Assembly (NCBI RefSeq): GCF_022539505.1
Contig: NC_061514.1
Location: 219,689,837 to 219,753,836, forward strand
Origin: Lolium rigidum
Taxonomy: Eukaryota > Streptophyta > Magnoliopsida > Poales > Poaceae
DNA: 64,000 bases
Direction: 5' to 3'
Position numbers and translations under genes: made by a program. Numbering within the stretch: the stretch's first letter is position 1; each line of letters opens with the position of its first letter. Of the stretch, positions 34,813 to 47,346 are shown in pieces. The notes below the pieces were generated by a model. That model saw only the letters and a list, made by a program, of their open reading frames with translations. It ran no database searches and was not told the DNA's origin.

Positions 34813-36409
34813 TGATGGCGTGTAACTCACACGTTCGTTGGGAACCCCAAGAGGAAGGTATGATGCGCACAGCAGCAAGTTTTCCCTCGAGAAAGAAACC
34901 AAGGTTTATCGAACCAAGAGGAGCCAAGAAGCACGTTGAAGGTTGATGGCGGCGGGATGTAGTGCGGCGCAACACCGGAGATTCCGGCGCCAACGTGGAA
35001 CCTGCACAACACAACCAAAGTACTTTGCCCCAACGAAACAGTGAGGTTGTCAATCTCACCGGCTTGCTGTAACAAAGGATTAACCGTATTGTGTGGAAGA
35101 TGATTGTTTGCAGAGAAAACAGTAAAAACAAGTATTGCAGCAGATTTGTATTTCAGCATAAAAGAATGGACCGGGGTCCACAGTTCACTAGAGGTGTCTC
35201 TCCCATAAGATAAAAGCATGTTGGGTGAACAAATTATAGTCGGGCAATTGACAAATAGAGAGGGCATAACAATGCACATACATGTCATGATAAGTACAGT
35301 GAGATTTAATTGGGCATTACGACAAAGTACATAGACCGCCATCCAACTGCATCTATGCCTAAAAAGTCCACCTTCAGGTTATCATCCGAACCCCTTCCAG
35401 TATTAAGTTGCAAAGCAACGGACAATTGCATTAAGTATGGTGCGTAATGTAATCAACAACTACATCCTTAGACATAGCATCAATGTTTTATCCCTAGTGG
35501 CAACAGCACAACACAACCTTAGAACTTTCTCGTCATCGTCCCGGTATCAATGGAGGCATGAACCCACTATCGAGCATAAATACTCCCTCTTGGAGTTAAG
35601 AGCAAAAACTTGGCCGAGCCTCTACTAATAACGGAGAGCATGCAAGATCATAAACAACACATAGGTAATAACTTGATAATTAACATAACATGGTATTCTC
35701 TATCCATCGGATCCCGACAAACACAACATATAGCATTACAGATATATGATCTTGATCATGTTAGGCAGCTCACAAGATCCAACAATGAAGCACAATGAGG
35801 AGAAGACAACCATCTAGCTACTGCTATGGACCCATAGTCCAGGGGTGAACTACTCACTCATCACTCCGGAGGCGACCATGGCGGTGAAGAGTCCTCCGGG
35901 AGATGAATCCCCTCTCCGGCAGGGTGCCGGAGGAGATCTCCAGAATCCCCCGAGATGGGATTGGCGGCGGCGGCGTCTCTGGAAGGTTTTCCGTATCGTG
36001 GTTCTTCGTATCGGGGGTTTCGCGACGGAGGCTATAAGTAGGCGGAAGGGCGAGTCGGAGGGCTGACGAGGGGCCCACACCATAGGGCGGCGCGGGACCC
36101 CCTCTGGCCGCGCGGCCCTATGGTGGCGGCGCCTCGTCGCCCCACTTCGTATCCCTTTCGGTCTTTTGGAAGCTTCGTGGCAAAATAGGACCCTAGGCGT
36201 TGATTTCGTCCAATTCCGAGAATATTTCGTTACTAGGATTTACGAAACCAAAAACAGCAGAAAACGAGCAATCGGCTCTTCGGCATCTTGTTAATAGGTT
36301 AGTTCCATAAAATGCACGAATATGACATAAAGTGTGCATAAAACATGTAGGTATCATCAATAATATGGCATGGAACATAAGAAATTATCGATACGTCGGA
36401 GACGTATCA
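34813..36409 (-). repeat. 5' LTR of the Athila-like element
   Basis: 1,597 bp, the counterpart of 28258-29859. Ends TG...CA on the minus strand. Confidence 0.93.
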
Positions 36410-37823
36410 TCGATCAAGCACGAAGCGAAGTCGTTTTGGGTTTCAAACATGGAAATTTCAAAAACTTCCCAAAAGCTTCACTTTGGAGTGACTAAGAAGG
36501 ATCGATGCATGCTTACCTTTTCATTTTCATGTTTTAAACTTGTTTAATTAAATCTTGGTTAAACCTAGGATTTGACCAAGATCAAATGGGCATAAAAATT
36601 CAGTAAAAATAGAAAAAATGAAAACCAAAGCACATAGTATTCTTATGTCATATAGTAAGCATTCAAGTTGATAAACAAGGTCTAAACATTTTCAAACCAG
36701 ACAAATCATGTATCTACCCCTAACCTAAACTCTGTCTTATGAAGTCGATCAAGGATGAAGAGAAGTGGTTTTGGGTTTCAAACATGGAAATTTCAAAAAC
36801 CTCCCAAAAGCTTCATTTTAGAGTGACTAAGAAGTATCCATGCATACCTTTTCATTTTCATGTTTTAAACTTGTTCAAATCTTGGTCAAACTTAGGATTT
36901 GACAAAGATTCAAATGGGCATAAAAATACTTAGAAAAATCATGTACGTATCTACCCCTAACCCTAACTCTATCTTACGAAGTCAAGCATGCATGAAGAGA
37001 AGTGGTTTATTTGGGTTTCAAACATGGAAATTTGAAGAACCCCCCAAAAGCTTCATTTTAGATTAACTAAAGGATCCAGGTCGGGATTACCTTTTATTTG
37101 CATGTTTTAAACTTGTTCAAATCTTGGTCAAACCGTACCTAGGATTTGACCAAGATTCAAATGGGCATAAAAATTCAAAAAAAACAATGAAAAACCAAAG
37201 AACATAGAGCCTTCTTACGTCATATAGTAAGCACACAAGTGTTGATAAACAAGGTCTAGACATATTCAAACCAGAAAAAAAATCATGTATCTACCCCTAA
37301 CCCTAAACTTTGTCTTATGAAGTCAAGCACGAAGAGAAGTCGTTTTGGATTTCAAACATGGAATTTTCAAAAACCTTCCCAAAAGATTCATTTTTTAGTG
37401 ACTAAGAAGGATGCAGGCTTACCTTTTTATTTTCATGTTATAAACTTGTTTAAATCTTGGTTAAACCTAGGATTTGACCAAGATCAAATGGACATAAAAA
37501 TTCAGAAAAAAACAAAAAATGAAAACCAAAGCACATAGTATTCTCATGTCACATATAGTAATCATTCAAGTTGATAAACAAGGTCTAAACATATTCAAAC
37601 AAGACAAATCATGTATCTACCCCCTAACCCTAAACTCTGTCTTATAAAGTCAAGCATGAAGAGAAGTGGTTTTGTGTTTCAAACATGGAAATTTCAAAAA
37701 CCTCCCAAAAGCTTCATTTTAGAGTGACTAAGAAGGATCCAGGCTTACCTTTTCATTTTCATGTTTTAAACTTGTTCAAATCTTGGTCAAACTTATGATT
37801 TGACCAAATTCAAATGGGCATAA
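36410..37823 (+). repeat. ~330-bp satellite array, block 2a
   Basis: Tracks 23371-24780 at a constant offset of about 13,042 bp, including the short monomers and private variants such as 'AAAGATTCATTTTTTAG'. Confidence 0.92.
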
Positions 37824-38755
37824 AAATTGGGAGGAATGGTACATGAATTACAATTCAAGAAAACACAAGGTAACTTAAATACTTGTTTGCCCCAAAGATG
37901 TGTGGAAGCCCAAAACAATGGCAAAACATGTGCACACGCAGCATCCAATTCAAGTAGAACACATACCAGGCACCAATAGTTTGACCTAAATTTGAAATCA
38001 AAGAGAAGGTGGTTAGAAAAAATCGAAATTGGCAAAGCAAAGCATGAAATCATGAATTTGTGATGCACTATAGCTATGAAAAGTATAAAACAATGCATAC
38101 CAAAATGATTTTTTTAGAGGAATACTAGTTCAACTTATTTAATTTTATATTAGTTGCCCGAAATCGAACCAGTAGTTGGATATTTTTGAACTTGATCTGT
38201 AGTAGTGGGCAAAACCCTAGATTAACCTATTTAATCATAGATTCGTAGGTCGATTTTTCTACTTTTATATTATTACTATGAAGCACACGTGTGTTTTCCC
38301 GTCGAGTGAAACTCGGAGGAAGAGGGATCACTCGGAAGGAGAGAAGAAGGGAGAGAATTATGGTGTCTGCCCTTTTTCGGGTGATGATGTTGACTGTTCT
38401 GCAGGTTTTGTCAGTGAGCAGGAGGTGCGAGCAAGCGAGCGAGCGAGTCGAGCGAGGACGAGAATGAGAGAATTTTTTTTTGTGAGAGGGACAACCGAAT
38501 CCTGAAGGACCCAGAGACTTCCAGTACGCATCCTGACGAGTTTGCGTACCTACCGCACTTGCCTTGTGCTCACTGAAGTGTGGGACCTCACGCATGGGCA
38601 CCACACGTAAGTGACAGACCTGTTGGTTAAAAAACTCGGTTGATTATTATACTACTACTCCTATGGATTCAATGGTAGGAAAGCCAAGTTAACTCATTTA
38701 CATGACACTATTTTTTTCCATGAAGCCAAGTTAACTCATCTATCAATTGGTACAT
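37824..38755. repeat. Non-satellite segment inside the array, copy C
   Basis: Counterpart of 24781-25660 at offset 13,043 bp, with a few substitutions and an extra ACT in the 'ATTATACTACTACTCC' run. No gene is supported. Confidence 0.85.
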
Positions 38756-40167
38756 TTTGGAGTGACTAAGAAGGATCCAAACTTACTTTTTCATTTTCAT
38801 GTTTTAAACATGTTTAAATCGTGGTCAAACCTATGATTTGATCAAGATTCAAATGGGCAGAAAATTTCAAAAAAATCAAAAAAAAATGAAAAACAAAAGC
38901 ACGTCGTCTTCTTATGTCATATAGTAAGCATTCAAGGTGATAAACAAGGTCTGACATATTGAAACCACAAAAATCATGTATCTACCCCCTAACCCTAAAC
39001 TCTGTCTTATGAAGTCAAGCACGATGAGAAGTTGTTTTGGGTTTTCAATCATGGACATTTCAAAAACCCTTCCAGAAGCTTCATTTTGGAGTGACTAAGA
39101 AGGATACAAGCTTACCTTTTCATTTTCATGTGTTAAACTTGTTTAAATCTTGGTCAAACCTAGCTAGGATTTGACCAAGAGATTAAAATGGGCATAAAAA
39201 TTTAAAAAAAAATGAAAAACCAAAGCGCATGGTCTTCTTATGTCATATAGTAAGGCATTCAAGTTGATAAACAAGGTCTAGACATATTTAAACCAGACAA
39301 ATCATGTATCTACCCCCTAAGAAGGATCCAGGCTTACCCTTTTCATTTTCATGTTTTAAACTTGTTCAAATCTTGGTCAAACTTATATTAGGATTTGACC
39401 AAGATTCAAATGGGCGTAAAAATACTTCGAAAAATCATGTATGTATCTACCCCCTAAACTCTATCTTACGAAGCCAAGCATGAAGAGAAGTGGTTTTGGG
39501 TTTCAAACATGGAAATTTCAAAAACCTCCCAAAAGCTTCATTTTAGAGTGACTAAGAAGGATCCATGCTTACATTTTATTTTCATGTTTTAAACATGTTC
39601 AAATCTTGGTCAAACCGTACGTGAGGATTTGACCAAGATTCAAATGGGCATAAAAATTCAAAAAAAATGAAAAACCAAAGCACATATATAGCCTTCTTAT
39701 ATATGTCATATAGTAAGCACTCAAGTTGATAAACAAAGTCTAGACATATTCAAACCAGAAAAATCATGTATCTACCCTAACCCTAAACTTTGTCTTAATT
39801 ATGAAGTCAAGCACGAAGAGAAGTTGTTTTGGGTTTCAAACATGGAAATTTCAAAAACCTCCCAAAAGCTTCATTTTAGAGTGACTAAGAAGGATCCATG
39901 CTTACCTTTTATTTTCATGTTTTAAACTTGTTCAAATCTTGGTCAAACTTAGGATTTGACCAAGATTCAAATGGGCATAAAAATTCAAAAAAAATGAAAA
40001 ACCAAAGCACATATATAGCCTTCTTATGTCATATAGTAAGCACTCAAGTTGATAAACATGGTCTAGACATATTCAAACCAGAGAAATCGATCATATATCT
40101 ACCACTAACCCTAAACTTTGTCTTCTGAAGTGTCGATCAAGCACGAAGAGAAGTCGTTTTGGGTTTC
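38756..40167 (+). repeat. ~330-bp satellite array, block 2b
   Basis: Follows 25713-26940 at the same offset, then joins sequence matching about 28090-28257. Relative to block 1b roughly 1.1 kb is missing. It ends at TTC (40165-40167), the target duplication of the CACTA element. Confidence 0.9.
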
Positions 40168-40390
40168 CACTACTGCAGAAAAGCTTATAGCCTCTAGACG
40201 TCTAGTGACAGGCAAAGTTATGCATGTCACTAGTACAGACACTAGTGACAGGCTCGTATAAGCCAGTCGCTAGTATACCCATACTAGTGACAGGCACATA
40301 AAATATGATGTCACTAGTAATTTTTATAGTGGCTGGCTGAAAGGACACACATGTTAGTGACAGGCGTCAATTAATGCTTGTCACTGGAAG
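40168..40390. repeat. CACTA left subterminal repeats
   Basis: 'GTCACTAGT' or 'ACTAGTGACAGGC' occurs at least six times here. The matching cluster at the right end is 43737-43885. Confidence 0.9.
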
Positions 40391-40558
40391 GATTTTTTTT
40401 TCGAGCCACTTAAACATTTTGAGGACGCGTTGACGTTGCATCGGGCGATCCGAATTTTCCTCCCTCCAAATTGATTTTTCCCAGCGATGGGACGCTATCC
40501 ATTGCATGAAACAAACAAAAAACGTTTAGTGCCTTAATTAACGCCTTCCGTTGGAGCG

Positions 40559-41070
40559 ATGGAATCCTGGGTGGACGCTAGGATTATGGATCGTCCTGTT
40601 TTTTCCTCCCCAAGCGCCCATACAAGCGGTTCCGATTTTACATGCCCTCATGATCCCCTCCCCCATATCCGGATGATCTCCCATGCCGGCCTGGCTCCGA
40701 CCCCGACCAGCCGCCCTCCCTCGTCCAGCCCTCGCCGCCGACCAGGTACAACACCTCCTACCTCACTCGCCGCTGCTTCTCCGAGCTAGAGACCGCCCCG
40801 GGCCACGTCATCTACGGCCCCGTCGAGAGCAGCACCGCCATGCCCCGTCGAGAACAAGGCGGCCGCACACCATGGCGAGCACCGCCGCCGGCCTCCTCTG
40901 CTCCACTCCTCCCTCCTGCAGTCCTGCTCCTCCCGTTCATCCTCTGTGCCGCCCGCCTCCATCAAGCTCCGCCGATAATAGGAACCCTAGCTCTGGCCGC
41001 CGGTCCGGCGCCGGGGACGACGTGTCCAGCGAGACGGTGCCCGATAATGGGGACTGGCCAGATATTACGT
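40559..41070 (+). pseudogene. GC-rich sequence inside the CACTA element
   Basis: Overlapping Pro/Ser/Arg-rich frames. It adjoins the tubulin-like fragment and may be 5' leader or exon sequence from the same or another host gene. No domain recognised; not called as a gene. Confidence 0.3.
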
Positions 41071-41072
41071 CG

Positions 41073-41425
41073 ATGTGCATGGTGGGCGCGTTATCTCGAC
41101 TGTAGCGGCAGTGCGGCACCATATCATGCTGCCGCTCGCGTACTTGCGGCCGCTGTTCGTCGTGTCGCTCGACCTCAAGCCGGCCGTTAAGTCCATCCGC
41201 GCCGACACTATGGCATGGTGGACGGATGGACGTCCGTCCACATGGACTCGCGCCGTTCTGGTTCTGACGTACAGTTTCTTACTCCCGGACAACTTCGTCC
41301 ATGGTCACTCCAGGGCCATGGGCAACTGGGCTAAGGGTCACTATACCGAGGATGCCAAGCTCATCGACTACGTCCTCGACATGGTGGGCAAGGAGGTCGA
41401 CAACTCCGATTGCTTTTTTTTAATT
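41073..41425 (+). pseudogene. Captured beta-tubulin-like gene fragment
   Basis: The frame reads '[20 protein letters not shown]' then '[20 protein letters not shown]' and 'DNSDC'. This matches the beta-tubulin segment around its [20 protein letters not shown] region, with '[17 protein letters not shown]' corresponding to the LMDLEPGTMDSVRSG segment before it. The glycine-rich nucleotide-binding loop (GGGTGSG) is not present, and the sequence has many substitutions, including loss of one of the two Asn in the NNWAKG word. After 'DC' the frame runs into T-rich sequence resembling an intron. It is a fragment of a beta-tubulin exon, not a functional gene. The transposon's ends enclose it fully. 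Confidence 0.75.
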
Positions 41426-41429
41426 AGGT

Positions 41430-43736
41430 ACGCTGTATTGTTCTTCAACTCTGTTCCTCTACTCGGTATATTAACAGAATCTATTTTTCCCTGGACTAGA
41501 TTTTGAGCCTAAGCACGAACCTTCAAACTTTCCAATATCATCCAATATAGACTCATGTGTAGTTGAAAGTAATATCAGTAGTCGGCAGTAGTATCATATC
41601 CGGGATAGTACGTATTTTCTAGAAAGCTCGCCGGACCCTCCAAGGGTGCATGCTAGCCATGCTACGTCTTTAATCTTCAGACGTTGTTGTACCAAAGAAG
41701 GATAACTTAAACATGACGATATGTCGGTGAGTACGCATTTCTGAAATAGCTCAAATCCATTATAGCCCATATTGGTATCACTCGTTCTTTATCACTAATA
41801 TGGTTAGTTATACAAAAGGGTTATATGCTAGGCTGCATTTTTTTATTTATTTTCAGAAAAAAAGTTGTTGTTCTATTCCATTTATTGATATAGAGGAATC
41901 GTCTTATTGACTCTCGTGTTTTACTTCTATAGATGTCTAATGGAACAAACACTTAAGTCGTCTTGAAGCGATCCACAGGTGATCTCCTCGACCCGGACAT
42001 CTCCTCTCCTGCCCCATTTTATGGATGCATAGAGTGATATGGCGGCAACTCAAGAACGCAATAGGGAGCCAAAGAGAGAATGTGGTGGAATCTGAGGCCG
42101 GGGAGGAAAACATGACCTATGTGTGGTGATCTGCACAAGAACTACTAATGGATCAATCAGGTGAGACGGTGTCCATTACTTTGTATTGCTTGATTTTTGC
42201 ATCCGTCTATCCCTACCAATTGATCTGTTTGGTCCATGCCTGCATGAAATGTCTGGCAAAATATATACTTTAATAATTTCGAAAATCACAATCCTTAGCC
42301 TGGATCATGAGCCGAAACCCCGTGTATACTTAACTTCACAATGAAATGATAAATAATCTCTATTTACAGCGATGGGAAATTTGCTTAATTTGATTTGTGA
42401 TATGACTCACATATGTTCTAAGTTTTATCATAGTGAAACACTTTGCTACTATTTCTGCCGCAACGGACGGGAAATCTTCTAGTAAAGTTAAATATGGAGT
42501 CAGAAAAGCGGCTCAAGGTAAAAAAAAATTGTATGTGCATTGAGGGGATACAATATGGTTATTTTAACGTTTGCACATGATGCCCAATTTACATGTTTAA
42601 ATTGGAGCAGAGGTAGGTTAGAATTCTTTTACTCTACCATACGAATTTAAAAACAAAATTGCTTGATCTTTCACACCATACAATTTTTTATAAAGTAAAG
42701 TACTCTCCCTGCTTTTGACTCGTGCCGGAGCTAACTGGGTTGTATAGAGGAACCTAACAACTTGCAGGGTTATACAGATTGGAAACCATTAGGACCTTAC
42801 CTTATTTTGTTTATTTACTAGATCTAAGTGACCTTATTAATATAATAGATAGCTTTGTCGGATGAGGAAAGGGGACACGTTGCTTCCTTTTGGAGGTTCT
42901 CTGTAGAATCCTATCCTGATCTTGAAGTGAAAAGGACTTCAGAATCTACACTAAGAATTACCATGGATGAAGACTAATAGTGGGCAGTGGCGAGTCTAAA
43001 GAATCTTCACACATAGGAAATGATATTTCTCATCATTCATATAGTTTTCCACGTGTCCATGTTTTGTTGAGCATTGCAACAATAATGTTTCAATTTCATA
43101 ATGTCATTCCTTATTCCATGTATTCTAAGGAATATTTATGTACTCTTGTTTACATACCTTTGAATGATTTACCTTCTCGTTGATTAGTCCACTCTTCTGA
43201 ATTTAGGGACAATAATAACAAAAGCTAATTTTTATGCCACTATTTTATTTTTTATTTAGAATCTCTTTATTCTCCAACATTTTCTTATCCATCTGGTGCC
43301 ATTGCTCACAATTATATGTTTATTTCCTTGTTTGTATCAGGTTAAGAGCGTCATCAGTGTCCTGTGCCATTCAGGTCCATGCAAAGGAAGACATAATGAA
43401 AGAAACTTGCAGCTATGCGTATGACCATAATACATGTACTATGGTGGTGTTGTTCTTTGGAGTTCAAACTTCTTGCTACATAAATGAACAATAAACTAAG
43501 ATAGATTGCAAGTTCTTATGCTAGTGTGAGTTGTGCAAATATTATGTAATAGTGGGTGATGTGAATGTATCATTGGTACAACATCTTATTGTGATATGTG
43601 AAATATTCCCGGAAAGTGCATTTTTTTATAACTTATTGTGTTATCTTGAATATTCGTGGGAAACGTATTTAATTTTTTTATTAGCAAATTCAAACAAGTG
43701 ACGACCAAATAATAGGTTGCGCCCTTCGCTCGAACC
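41430..43736. other. CACTA interior, non-coding
   Basis: AT-rich. Short GC patches at about 41975-42170 and 43340-43490 look exon-like but show no recognisable protein, so further captured exons are possible but unproven. Confidence 0.4.
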
Positions 43737-43890
43737 CAGTGACATGCATCTTTTTTGCCTGTCACTAGTATGCACATACTAGTGACGGGCACTTTGCCTG
43801 TCACTAGTAACCTCATACCAGTGACTAGTCATTAGTGACATGCGCTTTGCCTGTCACTAGTGGCCCTTTTGAGCCTGTCACTGATAGCCT
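43737..43890. repeat. CACTA right subterminal repeats
   Basis: Clustered 'GCCTGTCACTAGT' and 'CTAGTGACGGGC' words, mirroring the left end. Confidence 0.9.
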
Positions 43891-43904
43891 ATTCTGCAGT
43901 AGTG

Positions 43905-45581
43905 TTCAAACATGGAAATTTCAAAAACTTCCCAAAAGCTTCACTTTGGAGTGACTAAGAAGGATCGATGCATGCTTACATTTTCATTTTCATGTTTTAA
44001 ACTTGTTTAATTAAATCTTGGTTAAACCTAGGATTTGACCAAGATCAAATGGGCATAAAAATTCAGTAAAAATAGAAAAAATGAAAACCAAAGCACATAG
44101 TATTCTTATGTCATATAGTTAGCATTCAAGTTGATAAACAAGGTCTAAACATTTTCAAACCAGACAAATCATGTATCTACCCCTAAACCTAAACTCTGTC
44201 TTATGAAGTCGATCAAGGATGAAGAGAAGTGGTTTTGGGTTTCAAATATGGAAATTTCAAAGACCTCCCAAAAGCATCACTTTAGAGTGACTAAGAAGGA
44301 TCCATGCTTACCTTTTATTTTCATGTTTTAAACATGTTCAAATCTTGGTCAAAAAAATGAAAACCAAAGCACATAATACTCTTATGTCATATAGTAAGCA
44401 TTCAAGTTGATAAACAAGGTCTAAACAAGGATACATGCTCCCCTTTTCATTTTCATGTTTTATACTTGTTTAAATCTTGGTCAAACCTAGGATTTGACCA
44501 AGATTCAAAATATGCATCAAAATTCAAAAAAAAATTAGAAAATTTAAAAACCAAATTAAAGCACAAAGTTTTCTTATGTCATATAGTAGTAAGCATTAAA
44601 GTTGATAAACAAGGTCTAGACACATATTCAAACAAGACAAATCATGTATCTACACCCCTAACCCCTAAACTCTATCTTATGAAGTCAACAGCATGAAGAG
44701 AAGTGGTTTTGGGTTTCAAACATGGAAATTTCAAAAACCTCCCAAAAACTTCATTTTAGAGTGACTAATATAAGAAGGATCCATGGTTACCACCTTTTCA
44801 TTTTCATATTTTAAACTTGCTTAAATCTGTGTGTCAAATTACACCTATGATTTGACCAAAAGATTCAAATGGGCATAAAATTAAAAAAAATCAGAAAAAT
44901 GAAAAACAAAAGCATATAGTCTTCTTATGTCATATAGTAAGAATTCAAGTTGATAACAAGGTTTGGACATATTCAAACCTAGGAAAATCATGTATCTACC
45001 CCCTAGCCCCTAAACTCTATCTTATGAAGTCAAGCATGAAGAGAAGTGGTTTTGGGTTTCAAACATGAAAATTTCAAGAACATCCCAAAAATTTCATTTT
45101 AGAGGGACTATAAGAAGGATACATGCTTCCCCTTTTCATTTTCATGTTTTATACTTGTTTAAATCTTGCTCAAACCTAGGATTTGACAAAGATTCAAATG
45201 TGCATCGAAATTAAAAAAAAATCAAAAAAATGAAAACCAAAGCACATATTATTCTCATGTCACATATAGTAAGCATTCAAGTTGATAAACAAGGTCTAAA
45301 CATATTCAAACAAGACAAATCATGTATCTACCCCTAACCCTAAACTCTGTCTTATGAAGTCAAGCATGAAGATAAGTTGTTTTGTGTTTCAGACATGGAA
45401 ATTTCAAAAACCTCTCAAAAGCTTCATTTTAGAGTGACTAAGAAGGATACAAGCTTACCTTTTCATTTTCATGTGTTAAACTTGTTTAAATCTTGGTCAA
45501 ACCTAGCTAGGATTTGACCAAGAGATTCAAATGGGCATAATAACTAAAAAAAAAACCAAAGCACATGGTCTTCTTATGTCA
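43905..45581 (+). repeat. ~330-bp satellite array, block 3a
   Basis: Begins as a third copy of the 23404/36440 monomer run, then diverges after about 44270 into monomers with variants such as 'TGTGTGTCAAATTACACC' and 'ACCCCTAACCCCTAAAC'. It ends where the Helitron starts. Confidence 0.92.
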
Positions 45582-45880
45582 TCTTTACTATTAAATTGCA
45601 GTTGGGGATGGTGTCCAGTTTGACATCAAACATTCGGAAGATTCTAGCCGTTCATCATCTCAAAAACGCCCATCAAGCCTCAAATCAATGCCACGTTAGT
45701 GAGGAAAATTAGGAAATATATTTATTATGTATCAATCAAATCGCTAAAGTCAAGGAAACAATAGCCTCCAACACTAATCACGTCCACCATCAAAGGAAAG
45801 AATCACCTCCAACACTAATCAGGTCCAGCATCAAAGGAAAGAATCACAACCTGGCGTGCGGGAGCATACTGCATACACGC

Positions 45881-46384
45881 ATGCCGCCTCTAGCCATCAT
45901 TGTTGTCGCGTCCGTCCTCGATGTCGCCATGGCACTGCACTGCATCCTACATCGTCACACTCGATGGACGTTTCTCCCATGCGACCTTCCGCGAGGAGAA
46001 CACGGACGAATATCGCCACCCGCTTCCTTTAGTTCTCATCACAGGAGGTTCGCGCGGCTCGGAGGTCGGAGAAGGCTGGAGTTGGGGATCGCAGCTGGCG
46101 CGCCATGGCGTCCTCCTCGCGGAACGTGGGAGCGGCTCGTCTTCTTCCCTCGCTGCGCGCCGCCGTCTCGACGCCTTGTGCCGCACGCACTCCTCGCCGC
46201 GGCCGCCCTAGCAGTCGAGCTCAAGGTGGACCGCTCCGCCTTCGCGCACTTCCTACGGCATGGCCTCGCGGACCCGCTCGCGCTCCTTAGTTTGGCCGCC
46301 TTGGCGGTAGAACTCGCAGTGGACATCTTCACCTCCACACTACGCCGGTTCAGGACGAGGTACAGTCGTTCTCCATTGGCTTAG
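45881..46384 (+). pseudogene. GC-rich exon-like segment in the Helitron
   Basis: Two overlapping frames, neither clean. One reads 'PLVLITGGSRGSEVGEGWSW', reminiscent of the nucleotide-binding TGGSxGIGxG motif of short-chain dehydrogenases, but the second glycine word is disrupted. Captured host sequence is plausible because Helitrons often carry exons. Identity is weak. Confidence 0.3.
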
Positions 46385-47340
46385 GTAGACGTTTTTCCGC
46401 GCTTCCGTTAGGCATGGGATTTCCCAGGCTGTGAACTTTGTCTTGTGCACTTACCCTTGGCCGAAGAAGTTCACTTGTAGATGAGCTTCACTTGCTAAAG
46501 GTGAATGAGTACACATGTACGCCACTTGTGGAGGTGGTGAGGTTATTTTGCAAAATCTCCTGTACAAACTGGTCAAAACAACGTCGATGCCTTGTTTTAT
46601 CTCTGTGGGTTGCCAACATTAGTGGTGTAGTCAGGGAAATTAGAGTTGAATCCATTGTTGAATTGTTGATTTAAGAAATATGATTCAGCAAAGGAAAATG
46701 ATTCTGCAACTTCCATATTCGCAATCTTAGATAAATAAATCTCAAATTGATTACGCCAGGGAAGAAGGTTAAACCATGGAACTTGTCAGCTATTCAAATA
46801 TCCGTGACTTTAATTTCAGCATTCCTTCTAGAAAGCTGTTATTTGAACCAAATGTTTTCTTTTGTCATTGTCTCATGGAGTCGTGGTTATCTCGACGATT
46901 CAATTTGTTGTTGTACAGTATTGTTCCAATGTCGGACTTAGTAATATGTTTATTGTACCCTGTGGTGTTTGTTGGTCTTGATATTGCTTCTTTAGGTTGC
47001 ACACCACAAGTATCATGTGTTGCTTGTTGGTCAAAGTGGCATACACCATGGGGGTTCTGTACTTCTGTTATCTATATTCTGGTGTAATCTTATTGGAAGG
47101 AACAAAAATAAAACCTAATGGAATGCTTGTGAAGCATACGACATTGGGTGGTTAGTTGTTGCTCACACATGGAGTTCTCTATGTTTATACTTTTAATTAT
47201 TTTGTTTAAATCTTGCTCCAAACAACTTATGACAATGTTTATACATACTCTTAGGGTATCTAATCCTAGAACATAATTTGTTTTCTTGTAGAACTGATTG
47301 TACATAAGGATCTGCATTAAATTGTGATTTTTTCTGGTGG
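46385..47340. other. Helitron interior, AT-rich
   Basis: No supported gene. It may contain intron sequence of a captured gene. Confidence 0.35.
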
Positions 47341-47346
47341 ATAAAG

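Larger units (their letters stand above)
28258..36409 (-). mobile_element. Non-autonomous Athila-like gypsy LTR retrotransposon
   Basis: 8,152 bp, flanked by TCGAT at 28253-28257 and 36410-36414. Minus-strand orientation: 5' LTR 36409-34813, Asp-tRNA primer site, gag, protease, a long non-coding stretch, polypurine tract, 3' LTR 29859-28258. The LTRs start TGATACGTCTCC and end CGCCATCA on the minus strand, and differ only by scattered small changes, which suggests a fairly recent insertion. I see no reverse transcriptase, RNase H or integrase, and gag is frameshifted, so mobility would have needed proteins from elsewhere. It sits inside a satellite monomer. Confidence 0.93.
40168..43904. mobile_element. 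Non-autonomous CACTA element with captured gene sequence
   Basis: 3,737 bp. It starts CACTACTGCAGAA and ends with the exact reverse complement, and is flanked by TTC at 40165-40167 and 43905-43907. The neighbouring satellite monomers show the empty site. Both ends hold subterminal copies of 'CACTAGTGACAGGC' in both orientations, the usual binding-site clusters for the transposase. There are no transposase words inside. The interior carries GC-rich sequence resembling host exons. Confidence 0.93.

Noticed and set aside
45900..46211. A functional short-chain dehydrogenase in the Helitron
   Set aside because: Only one nucleotide-binding-like word is present and it is disrupted; the frame is not continued by other family motifs.
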